64,000 nt of DNA from Microbacterium oxydans (GTDB taxonomy: Bacteria; Actinomycetota; Actinomycetes; Actinomycetales; Microbacteriaceae). Within the stretch, counting starts at the first letter, position 1; every line of letters starts with the position of its first letter. The notes beneath the pieces were generated by a model. It saw nothing but the letters and a program-made list of their open reading frames with translations. It ran no database searches and had not been told where the DNA came from. The position numbers and the translations under genes were made by a program. Shown one piece after another: positions 1-11,579 of the stretch. The DNA lies in assembly GCF_006540085.1 (NCBI RefSeq), contig NZ_BJOG01000001.1, positions 310,001 to 374,000 of the forward strand, given 5' to 3'.

Positions 1-581
1 TTCACACTGACATCGAGGATCCCGAAGTCTCCGGCCACATCGAGGCTGCCCGCATTGAGGTTCAGGTCGGCATCGAGTCCCGCGTCGCGAAGGCTCTCCG
101 GGAGCGTGAGCACAGCGACCTCCTCCTCACCGAACCAGCCGCCGATCCACCATCCGAAGACCCCCTGCGGGCTCCGCACGACCAGCTCGTCGCCGTCACG
201 TTCGAATCTCCACGGGGTACCGCGTCCGTTCGTGATGGCGAGTGTGGCCTCGTCGACGTCGCCGAACTCGACCCGCATGCTGCTGGCGTCGGCGGAGAGG
301 TCGATGCTCTCCAGCCCGGCGACACCCACGCTCTGCACGGAGTCGGCACGGTTCGAAGTGGCGATGGTGCCGACGGCTGCCGCGGCTGCTGTTCCGCCGG
401 CGCCGAGAAGTGCGAGCCCACCGACCACCGCCGTCACGACCATGACCGCGGTCGCACCGGACGAGCGGCCGGCGGGAGGAGGGGTCGGAGCCGCGTGCGG
501 AGCGTCAGACTGCGGAACGGAGGCGGGTGGCGGGGTGAGCGGGGTGTGTCCGCCCTGGTCCCCGTTGTTGTCGGTGGTCAT
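1..581 (-). CDS. Membrane-anchored protein with DUF4097-like adhesin/stalk domain (3' end outside window)
   Basis: The visible 193 residues start at the ATG at 581-579, which overlaps the stop of the response regulator gene by 4 bp (ATGA), so the two are very likely translationally coupled. Residues 1-40 are Pro/Thr-rich and look cytoplasmic. A Gly/Ala/Val-rich membrane segment follows at about 44-70. The rest is a beta-rich stretch with the repeating short strands seen in DUF4097-type proteins, including a Trp/Gly-rich patch (FGWWIGGWFG). Proteins of this kind often accompany envelope-stress two-component systems, but their biochemical role is not established. The gene continues past the left edge, so length and C terminus are unknown. 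Confidence 0.7.
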   Translation of the reverse strand, partial: MTTDNNGDQGGHTPLTPPPASVPQSDAPHAAPTPPPAGRSSGATAVMVVTAVVGGLALLGAGGTAAAAAVGTIATSNRADSVQSVGVAGLESIDLSADASSMRVEFGDVDEATLAITNGRGTPWRFERDGDELVVRSPQGVFGWWIGGWFGEEEVAVLTLPESLRDAGLDADLNLNAGSLDVAGDFGILDVSV

Positions 582-1267
582 CGTGCCACTCCTGTCTGGC
601 CGGTCGGCGGCGTCGTGCCACCGGTGTTCTCGATGTGGGCGAGGGCGGCGAGCACACGGCGGTTGCCCGACTCGTCCTGTTCGAAGCCCAGTTTCTGGAA
701 GATGGAGGTGATGTGCTTCTCGACGCTGGCTTCGGAGAGGAACAGCAGTCCGGCGATCGCCTGATTCGACTTGCCCTCGGCGATCAGTGCGAGCACGGTG
801 CGCTCGCGCTCGGTGAGCCGCAGCATCCGATCATCACGGTTACGCCGTGTCAGCAGCTGGGCGACGACCTCGGGGTCGAGCACGGTGGCTCCCTCGGATA
901 TCCGCTGCACGGAGGCGAGGAACTCCGAGACGTCGGCGACCCGATCCTTCAACAGGTAGCCGAGAGGGCCACCCTGCGCCGCGATCAGGTCGGAGGCGTA
1001 ACGCTCCTCGACGTACTGGGAGAGCACGAGGATCGCGAGCGACGGGTGGGTCGACCGCAGACCGAGAGCGGCCCGGATCCCCTCGTCTGTGAAGGTCGGA
1101 GGGAGACGCACATCCAGGATGCACAGATCGGGTGCCTCCGTGACGACGGCCTGGTCGAGACCCTCGATGTCGGGAAGAGCGGCGACCACCTGGTGACCGG
1201 CGTCTTCGAGCAGACGGACCAGGCCCTCGCGCAGCAGGACCGAGTCCTCGCAGATCAGGATGCGCAC
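578..1267 (-). CDS. LuxR/NarL-family response regulator
   Basis: This 229-residue protein has an N-terminal receiver domain (about 1-120). The acidic pair is near residues 7-8, the phospho-acceptor is Asp52 in CILDVRLPP and the conserved Lys is K107 in YLLKD. A C-terminal LuxR-type helix-turn-helix follows (LTERERTVLALIAEG, about 160-210). I start it at the GTG at 1267 because an excellent GGAGGTGA ribosome-binding site lies 7 nt upstream and the protein then begins MRILICED, the usual receiver start; the frame is open further upstream only because it overlaps the kinase gene. The gene overlaps the kinase by 13 bp and the following membrane-protein gene by 4 bp, so all three form one transcription unit. 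It should be phosphorylated by the kinase and act as a transcription factor; its targets are unknown. Confidence 0.92.
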   Translation of the reverse strand: MRILICEDSVLLREGLVRLLEDAGHQVVAALPDIEGLDQAVVTEAPDLCILDVRLPPTFTDEGIRAALGLRSTHPSLAILVLSQYVEERYASDLIAAQGGPLGYLLKDRVADVSEFLASVQRISEGATVLDPEVVAQLLTRRNRDDRMLRLTERERTVLALIAEGKSNQAIAGLLFLSEASVEKHITSIFQKLGFEQDESGNRRVLAALAHIENTGGTTPPTGQTGVAR

Positions 1268-2523
1268 GGGACGCTCACCTCCAGGCTGGTCGGGCCGCCC
1301 TGCGGACTGTCGAGGCGGAAGGTTCCGCCGGCGGCGAGGATGCGGTTCGCGATGCCGTCGAGGCCGCCGCCCGGCTGCACCTGCGCTCCTCCGATGCCGT
1401 TGTCCTCGACCCGCGCCCACAGCGTGTTTCCGTCACGCAGCCGCACGACCACACGGGCCTCGCTGGCTCGGGAGTGCTTCGCCGCGTTGGTCAGGGACTC
1501 GGCGATCGAGAAGTACACGGCGGCCTCGGCCTCGCGACTGCACCGACCGTCCATCCGCACGTCGAGGTGCACGGGGATGTGGGAGCGTCCCGCGAGTGCC
1601 GACAGTGCGGCGTCGAGCCCCCGGTCGTCCAGCACAGAGGCATGTATGCCGCGTGCGAGCTGACGCAGCTCGGTGATGGCCGCCTTCGTCGAGGTGTGAG
1701 CCTCGTTGATGAGTTCCTTCGCCGCACCGGGATCGCTGTCGATCTTTTGCTGAGCGAGCCCGAGCGTCATCCCCACGGAGACGAGACGGGGCTGGACGCC
1801 GTCGTGCAGATCGCGCTCGATGCGGGTGCGCTCGACATCGGCGGCGCGCACGGCCCCCTCGCGCTGGGCCGTCGAGGTGCGCACACGCTCGGTGAGCTCC
1901 GTCTCCCTGCTGCGGATGACGATCGCGAGCGACAGGGTGCGATGCAGCAGTGCGAGGCCGATGATCCCGACGACGCAGGCTGCGATGCCCAGGATCCCGA
2001 TGAGCGGGGCCCACTCGGCAGGAATGCCCCCGCCGCCGAACGGTCCCATCACGGAGTCGACTCCGGTGAGCGGTGCGAACGAGACGACGATCGACCAGAT
2101 CAGGCCCCAGAACAGCCGAAGCACGACCCACCCGAGCACGGCGGAGATGGCGAAGTTGGCGACAGCGCGCCACATGCGTCCATCGATCGCCTGCCGGCCC
2201 AATGCGCGCAGCCATCCGACGAAGCCGGGGCGGTCGCGTGGCTGCAGCCGCAGGGGGCCGACCGGAGTCCGGTACAGCGACCCGACCCGAGCGATCTCGA
2301 ACCAGCCGAGACCGTAGAGGGCATAGACCAAGCCGACGAGCAGGACCAGACCGATACCGGCGACGAAGAGGAGTCCGAGTCCGGTACCGAGGAGGCCTCC
2401 GAGCGTGCCGAAGATGGCGCCGCCCAGGACGCCGACGCCTGCCAGATGCAGGATCGTGAGGAAGATGCGCAACGGCGGCTTCACCGCTGTTGCGGAAGCC
2501 GGGGTCGCAGTCTGAGTGGTCAT
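1255..2523 (-). CDS. Sensor histidine kinase (HisKA_3 family)
   Basis: The 422-residue protein has an N-terminal membrane sensor of about four helices (residues 20-70, 120-150 and 173-200). The dimerisation/phospho-acceptor helix carries the HisKA_3 signature IERDLHDGVQ with His240 as the predicted phosphorylation site. The HATPase domain follows (NAAKHS N-box; EDNGIGG G1-box). The start is the ATG at 2523, preceded by a TACCTT -10 element only 6 nt away, so the mRNA is probably leaderless; longer upstream extensions would run across this promoter. It is the NarL-type partner of the response regulator downstream. The signal is not evident; linkage to a DUF4097-type membrane protein suggests cell-envelope sensing (inference). 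Confidence 0.92.
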   Translation of the reverse strand: MTTQTATPASATAVKPPLRIFLTILHLAGVGVLGGAIFGTLGGLLGTGLGLLFVAGIGLVLLVGLVYALYGLGWFEIARVGSLYRTPVGPLRLQPRDRPGFVGWLRALGRQAIDGRMWRAVANFAISAVLGWVVLRLFWGLIWSIVVSFAPLTGVDSVMGPFGGGGIPAEWAPLIGILGIAACVVGIIGLALLHRTLSLAIVIRSRETELTERVRTSTAQREGAVRAADVERTRIERDLHDGVQPRLVSVGMTLGLAQQKIDSDPGAAKELINEAHTSTKAAITELRQLARGIHASVLDDRGLDAALSALAGRSHIPVHLDVRMDGRCSREAEAAVYFSIAESLTNAAKHSRASEARVVVRLRDGNTLWARVEDNGIGGAQVQPGGGLDGIANRILAAGGTFRLDSPQGGPTSLEVSVPCAS

Positions 2524-2529
2524 GGTTCC

Positions 2530-2558
2530 AAGGTACGGCGGTGGGGGAGGCCACGACA
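2530..2558 (-). promoter_or_regulatory. Leaderless promoter of the two-component operon
   Basis: On the minus strand TACCTT (2535-2530) fits the TANNNT -10 consensus. It ends 6 nt before the kinase ATG, so +1 would be at or next to the start codon. A weak -35 (TGTCGT) lies 17 bp upstream. Confidence 0.5.
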
Positions 2559-2603
2559 GCGAGCCAACCGGACACTCCGATTCGGGTTTTCCGTAAGAGT
2601 TCC

Positions 2604-2627
2604 CGTGGTCGTCGCGGTTCGACCACG
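2604..2627. promoter_or_regulatory. Inverted repeat between kinase operon and VIT gene
   Basis: CGTGGTCG (2604-2611) and CGACCACG (2620-2627) are perfect 8-bp arms around an 8-nt spacer. The repeat sits 23 bp upstream of the VIT-family start and could be an operator for the divergent region. No regulator is assigned. Confidence 0.35.
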
Positions 2628-2649
2628 ACGGTTCTGCTTCACTGGGGGC

Positions 2650-3360
2650 ATGAGTACGCATGAGGGGGAACCGCACGGCACCGGTCTCGGTCAGCGGCTG
2701 AACTGGCTGCGCGCAGGAGTGCTCGGCGCGAACGACGGCATCGTCTCGGTCGCCTCACTCGTCGTCGGGGTGGCCGGCGCCACGACCGACAACGCCGCAC
2801 TTCTCACAGCGGGAATCGCCGGCCTCGTCGGAGGCGCGATCTCGATGGCCCTCGGCGAGTACGTGTCGGTGAGCAGTCAGCGTGACAGTGAGAGGGCACT
2901 GATCGCGAAGGAGCGCGAGGAGCTCCGTACGATGCCGGCCGTGGAGCTCGACGAACTCACCCAGCTTTATCGCGACCGCGGGCTCTCGCCGGAGACAGCG
3001 CGCCAGGTGGCCGAGGAGCTCACCGCGCACGACGCCCTCTCCGCCCATCTGGAAGTGGAACTGGGCATCGATCAGGATGACCTCGTGAACCCGTGGCACG
3101 CGGCGCTCTCCTCCGCGGTGGCGTTCACTCTCGGAGCACTGCTGCCGTTGCTGGCCATCCTCCTTCCCCCTCCGGAATGGCGCGTGCCCGTGACGTTCGT
3201 CGCAGTGCTTCTCGCGCTCGCGGTGACGGGAACCCTGTCGGCGAAGATCGGCGGCTCCGCTCCGATGCGCGCATCCATACGGCTGGTCGTCGGCGGCGGA
3301 CTCGCACTGGCGGCGACTTGGCTCATCGGCACCCTCCTCGGTACGACCGGCGTGGTCTAG
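2650..3360 (+). CDS. VIT1/CCC1-family transporter
   Basis: This 236-residue integral membrane protein belongs to the VIT1/CCC1 (Fe2+/Mn2+ transporter) family. The diagnostic N-terminal segment is present ([20 protein letters not shown], about residues 22-41), followed by [21 protein letters not shown], the Glu-rich cytosolic helical region (about 80-140) and three C-terminal membrane helices (about 150-235). Family members move ferrous iron or manganese out of the cytosol by proton exchange; the exact substrate here is not shown. The start is the ATG at 2650 with a GGGGG tract just upstream. It is transcribed divergently from the kinase operon and ends before a strong bidirectional terminator. 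Confidence 0.9.
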   Translation: MSTHEGEPHGTGLGQRLNWLRAGVLGANDGIVSVASLVVGVAGATTDNAALLTAGIAGLVGGAISMALGEYVSVSSQRDSERALIAKEREELRTMPAVELDELTQLYRDRGLSPETARQVAEELTAHDALSAHLEVELGIDQDDLVNPWHAALSSAVAFTLGALLPLLAILLPPPEWRVPVTFVAVLLALAVTGTLSAKIGGSAPMRASIRLVVGGGLALAATWLIGTLLGTTGVV

Positions 3361-3385
3361 CGATCCCGCGCCGAGCAACGACGAA

Positions 3386-3409
3386 GGGCGGGTGCCGCAG
3401 CACCCGCCC
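3386..3409. terminator. Bidirectional hairpin terminator between VIT gene and gyrase operon
   Basis: A perfect 10-bp GC-rich stem (GGGCGGGTGC / GCACCCGCCC) with a CGCA loop lies between two convergent genes. There is no clear U-tract on either strand. Confidence 0.75.
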
Positions 3410-3430
3410 TCCGTGGATCCGTACCGAGGA

Positions 3431-3831
3431 TCAGTTCGACATGAAGCCGACCAGCAGTCCGCCGGTCACCTTCACCGCGAGGTTGTAGATTCCGGCGACC
3501 ACGGCGCCGAGCACCGTGAAGACGATCAGGTTCAGGATCGCCACCACGGCGGCGAAGGCCATCACCTGCGGCAGTCCCACGACCTCGGACAGCACGAACG
3601 TGTTGTCGGTGATGCCGAGCAGGAAGCTCTCCGCCGTCGTCATGATCCCCGTCGCCTGGAACACGAGGAAGATGAGGAAGAACGAGACCATCGTGACGAC
3701 CGCGAGGGCCACGGCTCCGAGGAACGAGAGCTTCACGGCCGACCAGAAGTCCACGTAGACCAGTCGGAGGCGTACCTGCTTTCCGCTGGTCTTGCGGGTC
3801 GACTTCTTCGCCAGCTTGTCGGCCACTGTGC

Positions 3832-3835
<4 letters not shown>
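3431..3835 (-). CDS. DUF3566 transmembrane protein
   Basis: A 134-residue membrane protein whose basic N terminus (residues 1-25) precedes the DUF3566 domain: strand [18 protein letters not shown], a long hydrophobic helix (about 36-60) and a second hydrophobic region (about 82-125). DUF3566 genes sit directly after gyrA in many actinobacteria, and that arrangement is kept here with a 4-bp ATGA overlap with gyrA. The function is unknown; in mycobacteria the neighbourhood contains cell-wall/division proteins, which is only a hint. It is the last gene of the minus-strand replication block. Confidence 0.88.
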
Positions 3836-6387
<2,552 letters not shown>

Positions 6388-6430
6388 CAATCAATCTCTC
6401 TGTCACACATCTGGTCTGAGCCCGCGGGCA

Positions 6431-8521
6431 TCAGATGTCGAGGAAGCGGACGTCCTTGGCGTTGCGCTGGATGAAGCTGCGTCGGGACTCGACGTCTTCG
6501 CCCATCAGCACACTGAAGATCTCGTCGGCCGCGGCCGCGTCTTCGATGGTGATCTGCTGCAGGGTGCGAGTGGTGTGATCCATCGTCGTCTCCCACAGCT
6601 CCTTCGGGTTCATCTCACCGAGACCCTTGTAGCGCTGGATGCCGGCATCCTTCGGGATGCGCTTGCCGTTCTCGATGCCGTGCTTCAGCAGGGCGTCGCG
6701 CTCGGCGTCGCTGAACACGTACTCGTGAGCCGAGTTCGACCACTTGAGCCGGTAGAGCGGCGGCATGGCGAGGTACACGAAACCGGCCTCGATGAGCCCG
6801 CGCATGTAGCGGAAGAGGAGCGTCAGCAGCAGGGTGGTGATGTGCTGACCGTCCACGTCGGCATCGGCCATCAGCACGATCTTGTGATAGCGCGCCTTCT
6901 CGATGTCGAACTCTTCGCCGATGCCGGTGCCGAAGGCCTGGATCATCGCCTGGACTTCCTTGTTGCCGAGCGCCTTGTCGAGACGCGCGCGCTCCACGTT
7001 GAGGATCTTTCCTCGGAGGGCCAGGATCGCCTGGGTGTGAGGGTCTCGACCCTGCACGGCGGAACCACCTGCCGAGTCACCCTCGACGAGGAAGATCTCG
7101 CTGATCGACGGATCCTTGCTCGTGCAGTCCTTGAGCTTGTCCGGCATGGCCGCCGACTCGAAGACGCTCTTGCGACGCGCCGTTTCACGGGCCTTCCGCG
7201 CGGCGAGACGAGCCGTGGCCGCATCGATCGCCTTGCGGATGATGTTCTTCGCCTGGTTCGGGTTGCGCTCCAACCAGTCGCCGAGCTGATCGCCGACCAC
7301 TTTCTGCACGAACGCCTTCGCCTCGGTGTTGCCGAGCTTCGTCTTGGTCTGCCCCTCGAACTGCGGCTCGCCGAGCTTGATCGAGATGACTGCGGTCAGT
7401 CCCTCGCGCACGTCGTCGCCGGAGAGGTTGTCGTCCTTCTCCTTGAGGAGGTTGTTCGCTCGCGCGTACTTGTTGACCAGGGTCGTCAGTGCCGCACGGA
7501 AGCCTTCCTCGTGCGTTCCACCCTCGTGGGTGTTGATGGTGTTGGCATAGGTGAACACGTTCTCGGTGTACGAGGTCGTCCACTGCATCGCGACCTCGAG
7601 CGAGATCTTGCGCTCGGTGTCCTCCGACTCGAAGGCGATGATCTCGTCGTTGACCACTTCGGCGTGGCGCACCTTGTTGAGGTACTCGACGTAGTCCACC
7701 AGACCGCGCTCGTAGAAGAACACATCGCCGGGCTGCTTGGTGACGGTCGCGCCGTCCTCCTCGACCTCGTAGGCCGACGACTCGCGCTCGTCGCGCAGCT
7801 CGATGCGCAGCCCCTTGTTGAGGAACGCCATCTGCTGGAACCGCGTGCGGAGGGTGTCGTAGTCGAACTCGGTCGTCTCCTGGAAGATCTCCGCGTCGGG
7901 CCAGAACGTGATGCTCGTCCCGGTCTCGTCGGTCGCCTCGCCCTTCTCGAGCTTCTGCTGGGGGACACCGCCGTCGGCGAAGCTGTGCCGCCAGACGAAG
8001 CCCTTCTGCTTGACCTCCACGTCGAACCGCGTCGAAAGGGCGTTCACGACGGAGGAGCCGACGCCGTGCAGTCCACCGGAGACGGCGTACGCGCCGCCGC
8101 CGAACTTTCCGCCGGCGTGCAGGATCGTGAGGACGACCTCGACCGTCGACTTGTTCGGGTCCGACGAGTGCGGGTCGACCGGGATTCCTCGGCCGTTGTC
8201 GACGACGCGCACGCCGCCGTCGGCGAGCATCGTCACCAGGATCGTGTCGGCGTAGCCGGCCAGCGCCTCATCGACCGAGTTGTCGACGATCTCGTAGACC
8301 AGGTGGTGCAGGCCTCGGGGACCGGTCGACCCGATGTACATGCCGGGGCGCTTGCGCACAGCCTCGAGGCCCTCGAGGATCTGGATCGAATCCGCGCCGT
8401 ACTCTCCGGGCTGCTTCGCCTTGGGTGCGGGCTGTGGAGTCTGGGTCCCTGAGCCAGTCGAAGGGGCGGGGGTTCCCCCGGTGTTCGATTCCGTCTCGTC
8501 AGCAGGGGATTCAGGCGTCAT
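6431..8521 (-). CDS. gyrB: DNA gyrase subunit B
   Basis: The 696-residue ATPase subunit of DNA gyrase. After a low-complexity Pro/Ser/Thr/Gly tail of about 40 residues, the GHKL ATPase domain starts at [25 protein letters not shown] and includes IVDNSVDEA and DNGRGIPVD. The transducer domain follows, then the TOPRIM module with [11 protein letters not shown] and the metal-binding DADVDG motif, and the C-terminal PLYRL/YKGLGEM region. The start is the ATG at 8521. The N-terminal tail is longer than in many relatives and coincides with a short repeat described separately (8443-8466). It is co-oriented with gyrA. Confidence 0.98.
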   Translation of the reverse strand: MTPESPADETESNTGGTPAPSTGSGTQTPQPAPKAKQPGEYGADSIQILEGLEAVRKRPGMYIGSTGPRGLHHLVYEIVDNSVDEALAGYADTILVTMLADGGVRVVDNGRGIPVDPHSSDPNKSTVEVVLTILHAGGKFGGGAYAVSGGLHGVGSSVVNALSTRFDVEVKQKGFVWRHSFADGGVPQQKLEKGEATDETGTSITFWPDAEIFQETTEFDYDTLRTRFQQMAFLNKGLRIELRDERESSAYEVEEDGATVTKQPGDVFFYERGLVDYVEYLNKVRHAEVVNDEIIAFESEDTERKISLEVAMQWTTSYTENVFTYANTINTHEGGTHEEGFRAALTTLVNKYARANNLLKEKDDNLSGDDVREGLTAVISIKLGEPQFEGQTKTKLGNTEAKAFVQKVVGDQLGDWLERNPNQAKNIIRKAIDAATARLAARKARETARRKSVFESAAMPDKLKDCTSKDPSISEIFLVEGDSAGGSAVQGRDPHTQAILALRGKILNVERARLDKALGNKEVQAMIQAFGTGIGEEFDIEKARYHKIVLMADADVDGQHITTLLLTLLFRYMRGLIEAGFVYLAMPPLYRLKWSNSAHEYVFSDAERDALLKHGIENGKRIPKDAGIQRYKGLGEMNPKELWETTMDHTTRTLQQITIEDAAAADEIFSVLMGEDVESRRSFIQRNAKDVRFLDI
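8443..8466. repeat. Short repeat-like element inside the gyrB N-terminal tail
   Basis: The segment begins GGGTCCCTGAGCC and ends GTCGAAGGGG, an imperfect palindrome with CCCT and AGGG ends. From general knowledge it resembles a short sequence frequently scattered between genes in Microbacteriaceae and other high-GC genomes. Here it is translated as part of PSTGSGTQT, in the non-conserved tail of GyrB. No second copy was found in the window, so the repeat status rests on recall. Confidence 0.4.
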
Positions 8522-8639
8522 CAGAGGGCATTCTCCACATCGATATCACGAACTCCCATTCTAGCGGAGTTTCGTCGAGAAATGCCGCTCAACGGCCGTG
8601 TGTGGGCCTCTGAGCGTTTCGACCCCCTCGGATGGTGCC

Positions 8640-9158
8640 CTACCCGTAGGTATCGCGTGGGCCCCGTCCTGGAACGGCTCTGGGACCCCATTTCCACGAG
8701 GGGACGTCCGGTCCGATGAACCGGAGGTTCTCCACGCCCGCATCCGGATACCGTCGACCGATCTCCGTGAGGATCGTCGCCCGCATGAACTGCAGGTTCT
8801 TCGCCCACGCCGTCGAATCGCACTTGACGGTGAGCAGACCGCGCTCCAGAGACACCGGCTCCGAGTGCTTCGCGGTGTCGGCCCCAGCGAGGTCGGCCCA
8901 CTGCCGAACGAGGTCTTCCCGCGCGAGGGTGATCTGCCATCCCGAGTCCCGACTCAGCTTGTCGAGCACGGCGCCGAGCGCGCCGGGATCGCGCCCCGGC
9001 GTGAACGGAGCGTTGTCGTCGTCCGTGGTGATGCGCCGCTTGCGCTTCCAGCTCTTCGAGCTCGGCTGCAGGCCGCGCAGTCGCAGGTACGTGCCGATCG
9101 TCTCCGGGACGTCAGCCGGCGGAGTGGAGACCGGGGGAGTCGATGCCGCGTCAGTCAT
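8640..9158 (-). CDS. DUF721 (DciA-type) protein
   Basis: A 172-residue protein with the DUF721 domain at about residues 55-150 (LDKLSRDSGWQ, VRQWADLAG, LTVKCDSTAWAKNLQFM, ENLRFIGP). The N terminus is Pro-rich and followed by a Lys/Arg-rich patch (SKSWKRKRR). DUF721 includes DciA, a loader or operator of the replicative helicase in bacteria lacking DnaC/DnaI. The position between recF and gyrB is the standard actinobacterial one and supports a replication role. It overlaps recF by 8 bp. Helicase loading is inferred from the family, not shown by the sequence. Confidence 0.88.
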   Translation of the reverse strand: MTDAASTPPVSTPPADVPETIGTYLRLRGLQPSSKSWKRKRRITTDDDNAPFTPGRDPGALGAVLDKLSRDSGWQITLAREDLVRQWADLAGADTAKHSEPVSLERGLLTVKCDSTAWAKNLQFMRATILTEIGRRYPDAGVENLRFIGPDVPSWKWGPRAVPGRGPRDTYG

Positions 9159-10341
9159 CCGTCCCCCTCTCGTCGCTGATCGTTCCAGCGCTGATCCGCA
9201 CCACGTGCGCGTGCAGCACCTCGGGGATATCCTCCTCCACCGCTGCCGTCACCACCACCTGTTCGTATCCTGCCGTCAGGGCGGCGAGGCGCTGTCGACG
9301 ATCGGCATCGAGTTCCGCGAAGACGTCGTCGAGGATGAGGACGGGATCTCCGGCCGGGGACTCGCTGCGCAACAGCTCGGCCGAGGCCAGCCTCAGCGCG
9401 AGGGCGACAGACCACGACTCGCCATGCGATGCATAGCCCTTCACAGGGAGGTCGCGAACACGCAGCACGAGGTCATCGCGATGCGGACCGGTGAGGGTGA
9501 GTCCGCGGTCGAGTTCGTTCGACCGCTTCGCCGCGAGCGAGGCGCGGAACAACTCGGCGATGTGCCCGGGATCTCCGAGCCGGTCGACCGATGATCCGGC
9601 GTTTCCTCCGTCCGCGGCATCTTCGCCCTCTTCGGGATCTCCTCCGCCGACCGAGAGGGCCCATTCCAGCTGCGGGCGGTGGTCGGCCCCGGCGATCGCC
9701 TCGTACGCATCGGCGACCGGCTGCTGCAGATCCACGGCCAGCCGCTGTCGAGCGGTGATGATCTCCGAACCGAGGGAGACGAGCTTGTCGTCCCACACAT
9801 CGAGAGTGCTCAGCGCCTCGCCGCGGATTCCCCTGGCCCTGGCCGACTTCAGGAGCGCGTTCCGTTGCTTGAGCACACGGTCGTAGTCGGCGAGGACGGC
9901 GGCGAGTCTCGGAGTGCGCTGGATGAGGAGCTGATCGGTGAACCGACGACGAGCCGAGGGATCGCCTCTCACGATCTGCAGGTCCTCCGGAGCGAACAGC
10001 ACGACGTGTGCATACCGGGGGAGCTCGTTCGGCTTCGACGGCGACCCGTTGATGCGCGCCTTGTTCGATCCCTGCCGGTTGACCTGCACCTCGGCGAGGA
10101 CACGGCGCTCCCCGTGAGAGAGGCGAGCCCTGATGACGGCGAACTCCTGTCCGTCGCGGACCATCGGTGCGTCCGAGGAGACACGATGGGACCCCAGAGT
10201 CGCCAGGAACACGACCGCTTCGGCGAGGTTCGTCTTGCCCTGGCCGTTCCTGCCCACGAGGACGTTCGGACCGCGGTGGAGAGCGAGCTCGGCGGTCGCG
10301 TAATTGCGGAAATCGACCAGACTCAGGTGCTCCACAATCAC
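9151..10341 (-). CDS. recF: DNA replication and repair protein RecF
   Basis: A 396-residue SMC/ABC-type ATPase that helps load RecA at gapped DNA. The Walker A motif GRNGQGKT is at residues 30-37. The ABC signature region lies near SHGESWSVALALRLA and the Walker B near PVLILDDVFAELD. The start is the GTG at 10341, giving MIVEHLSLVDFRNY, the typical RecF N terminus. It follows dnaN at 95 bp and overlaps the DUF721 gene by 8 bp. Confidence 0.97.
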   Translation of the reverse strand: MIVEHLSLVDFRNYATAELALHRGPNVLVGRNGQGKTNLAEAVVFLATLGSHRVSSDAPMVRDGQEFAVIRARLSHGERRVLAEVQVNRQGSNKARINGSPSKPNELPRYAHVVLFAPEDLQIVRGDPSARRRFTDQLLIQRTPRLAAVLADYDRVLKQRNALLKSARARGIRGEALSTLDVWDDKLVSLGSEIITARQRLAVDLQQPVADAYEAIAGADHRPQLEWALSVGGGDPEEGEDAADGGNAGSSVDRLGDPGHIAELFRASLAAKRSNELDRGLTLTGPHRDDLVLRVRDLPVKGYASHGESWSVALALRLASAELLRSESPAGDPVLILDDVFAELDADRRQRLAALTAGYEQVVVTAAVEEDIPEVLHAHVVRISAGTISDERGTDD

Positions 10342-10436
10342 GGAGTCAGCCTACCTTCGGTGTCCGACACCTGATTCAGTGTCGGTGAATCTCGGGGATG
10401 GGGAGGCGTTAAGCTCCCTGCTCTCGCCGAGCGGGG
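10342..10436 (-). promoter_or_regulatory. dnaN-recF intergenic region with small inverted repeat
   Basis: The spacer contains perfect 7-bp arms CCGACAC (10364-10370) and GTGTCGG (10379-10385) separated by 8 nt, 23-44 bp upstream of the recF start. It may be a weak hairpin or an operator. No convincing terminator or promoter is visible. Confidence 0.25.
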
Positions 10437-11579
10437 TCAGCGCAGGAGGAGGTTGGGCTGCAGCAGGTACTTGAACGAGTCGAGGCCGGCCTGATCGACC
10501 GAGGTCTGACTCGTGATGAGGACCGGGCTGAGCTTGTTGGCGTTGTCGCTCGATGTGAAGGTGACGCGCACGAACTCGCTCTTCACGGCGCCGAGAGCCT
10601 CGATCAGGTACTGCGGATTCAGTCCGAGCGTGACCTCGTCACCGCCGGAGAGGATCGCGTCGACCGACTCGGAAGCGCGCGCGTGGTCTCCGCCGGAGGC
10701 GTCCATGGTGACGCTGTCGTTCGAGAACGTGAAACGCAGCGGAGCGGCGCGATCGAGGACGAGCGATACGCGGCGGACCGCTTCGACCAGGTCGGCGGTG
10801 TTCACGACCGCGTAGTGGTCCGTCTGCTCGGGGAACAGACGACGCACCGGCGGGAAGTTGCCCTTGATCAGGAGCGAGGTGACGGTCTTGTTTCCTGCGG
10901 TGAACGCGATGATCTCGCGGTCGCCGGCTCCGGAGAACGCTACCTGGATCGTTCCGGCGTGTCCGAAGGTCTTCCCGACCTCCAGCAGCGTGCGCGCGGG
11001 AACCAGCGCGGTGGCCTCGACCGCTTCACCGTCCCACGGCACGTCTCGGAGCGAGACGCGGTAGCGGTCGGTGGCGACAAGACTCAGGGTCTGGCCGGAG
11101 ACCTCGAGCTGCACACCCGTGAGGACCGGCGTGACGTCATCGCGTGAAGCCGCGAATCCGACCTGCGCGATGGCGGTGCCGAAGTCGTCGGCGGGAACGA
11201 CTCCCGACGAGCCGGTGACCTCGGGGATGGACGGGTATTCCTCGACCGGCATGGCTGCGAGGGTGAACCGCGCGGAGCCACAGGTCACCGCGATGCCGCC
11301 GTCTTCCTCGACCGCGATCTCGATCGGAGCGTTCGGGAGGCGGCTGGCGATGTCTGAGAGAAGTCGACCGTGGACCAGGATCGTGCCCGGGGTCTCCACC
11401 GTGGCCTCGATCGTGGTTCGAGCGGAGGCCTCGTAGTCGAATGCCGAGAGCGTGAGGCCGGAACCGTCCGCCTCGATCAGCACTCCCGCGAGGATCGGCT
11501 GTGGGTTGCGCTGCGGCAGGAGCTTGACGACGAACGAGACAGCCTCGCTGAAGACATCGCGGTTGACCTGAAACCTCAC
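10437..11579 (-). CDS. dnaN: DNA polymerase III sliding clamp (beta subunit)
   Basis: A 380-residue protein with three successive clamp domains, beginning MRFQVNRDVFSEAVSFVVKLLPQRNPQPILAGVLIEA and ending in the conserved LDSFKYLLQPNLLLR. It forms the ring that tethers DNA polymerase III. The start is the GTG at 11579 with GGGAG 6-10 nt upstream. It lies across the oriC candidate from dnaA, as in most actinobacteria, and is co-oriented with recF and the gyrase genes. Confidence 0.98.
   Translation of the reverse strand: MRFQVNRDVFSEAVSFVVKLLPQRNPQPILAGVLIEADGSGLTLSAFDYEASARTTIEATVETPGTILVHGRLLSDIASRLPNAPIEIAVEEDGGIAVTCGSARFTLAAMPVEEYPSIPEVTGSSGVVPADDFGTAIAQVGFAASRDDVTPVLTGVQLEVSGQTLSLVATDRYRVSLRDVPWDGEAVEATALVPARTLLEVGKTFGHAGTIQVAFSGAGDREIIAFTAGNKTVTSLLIKGNFPPVRRLFPEQTDHYAVVNTADLVEAVRRVSLVLDRAAPLRFTFSNDSVTMDASGGDHARASESVDAILSGGDEVTLGLNPQYLIEALGAVKSEFVRVTFTSSDNANKLSPVLITSQTSVDQAGLDSFKYLLQPNLLLR

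Noticed and set aside
1474..3360. Long plus-strand open frame (about 628 codons) antisense to the sensor kinase and running into the VIT gene
   Set aside because: Its first two-thirds mirror the kinase codons and have no family features; only the last 236 codons, from the ATG at 2650, are a real gene.
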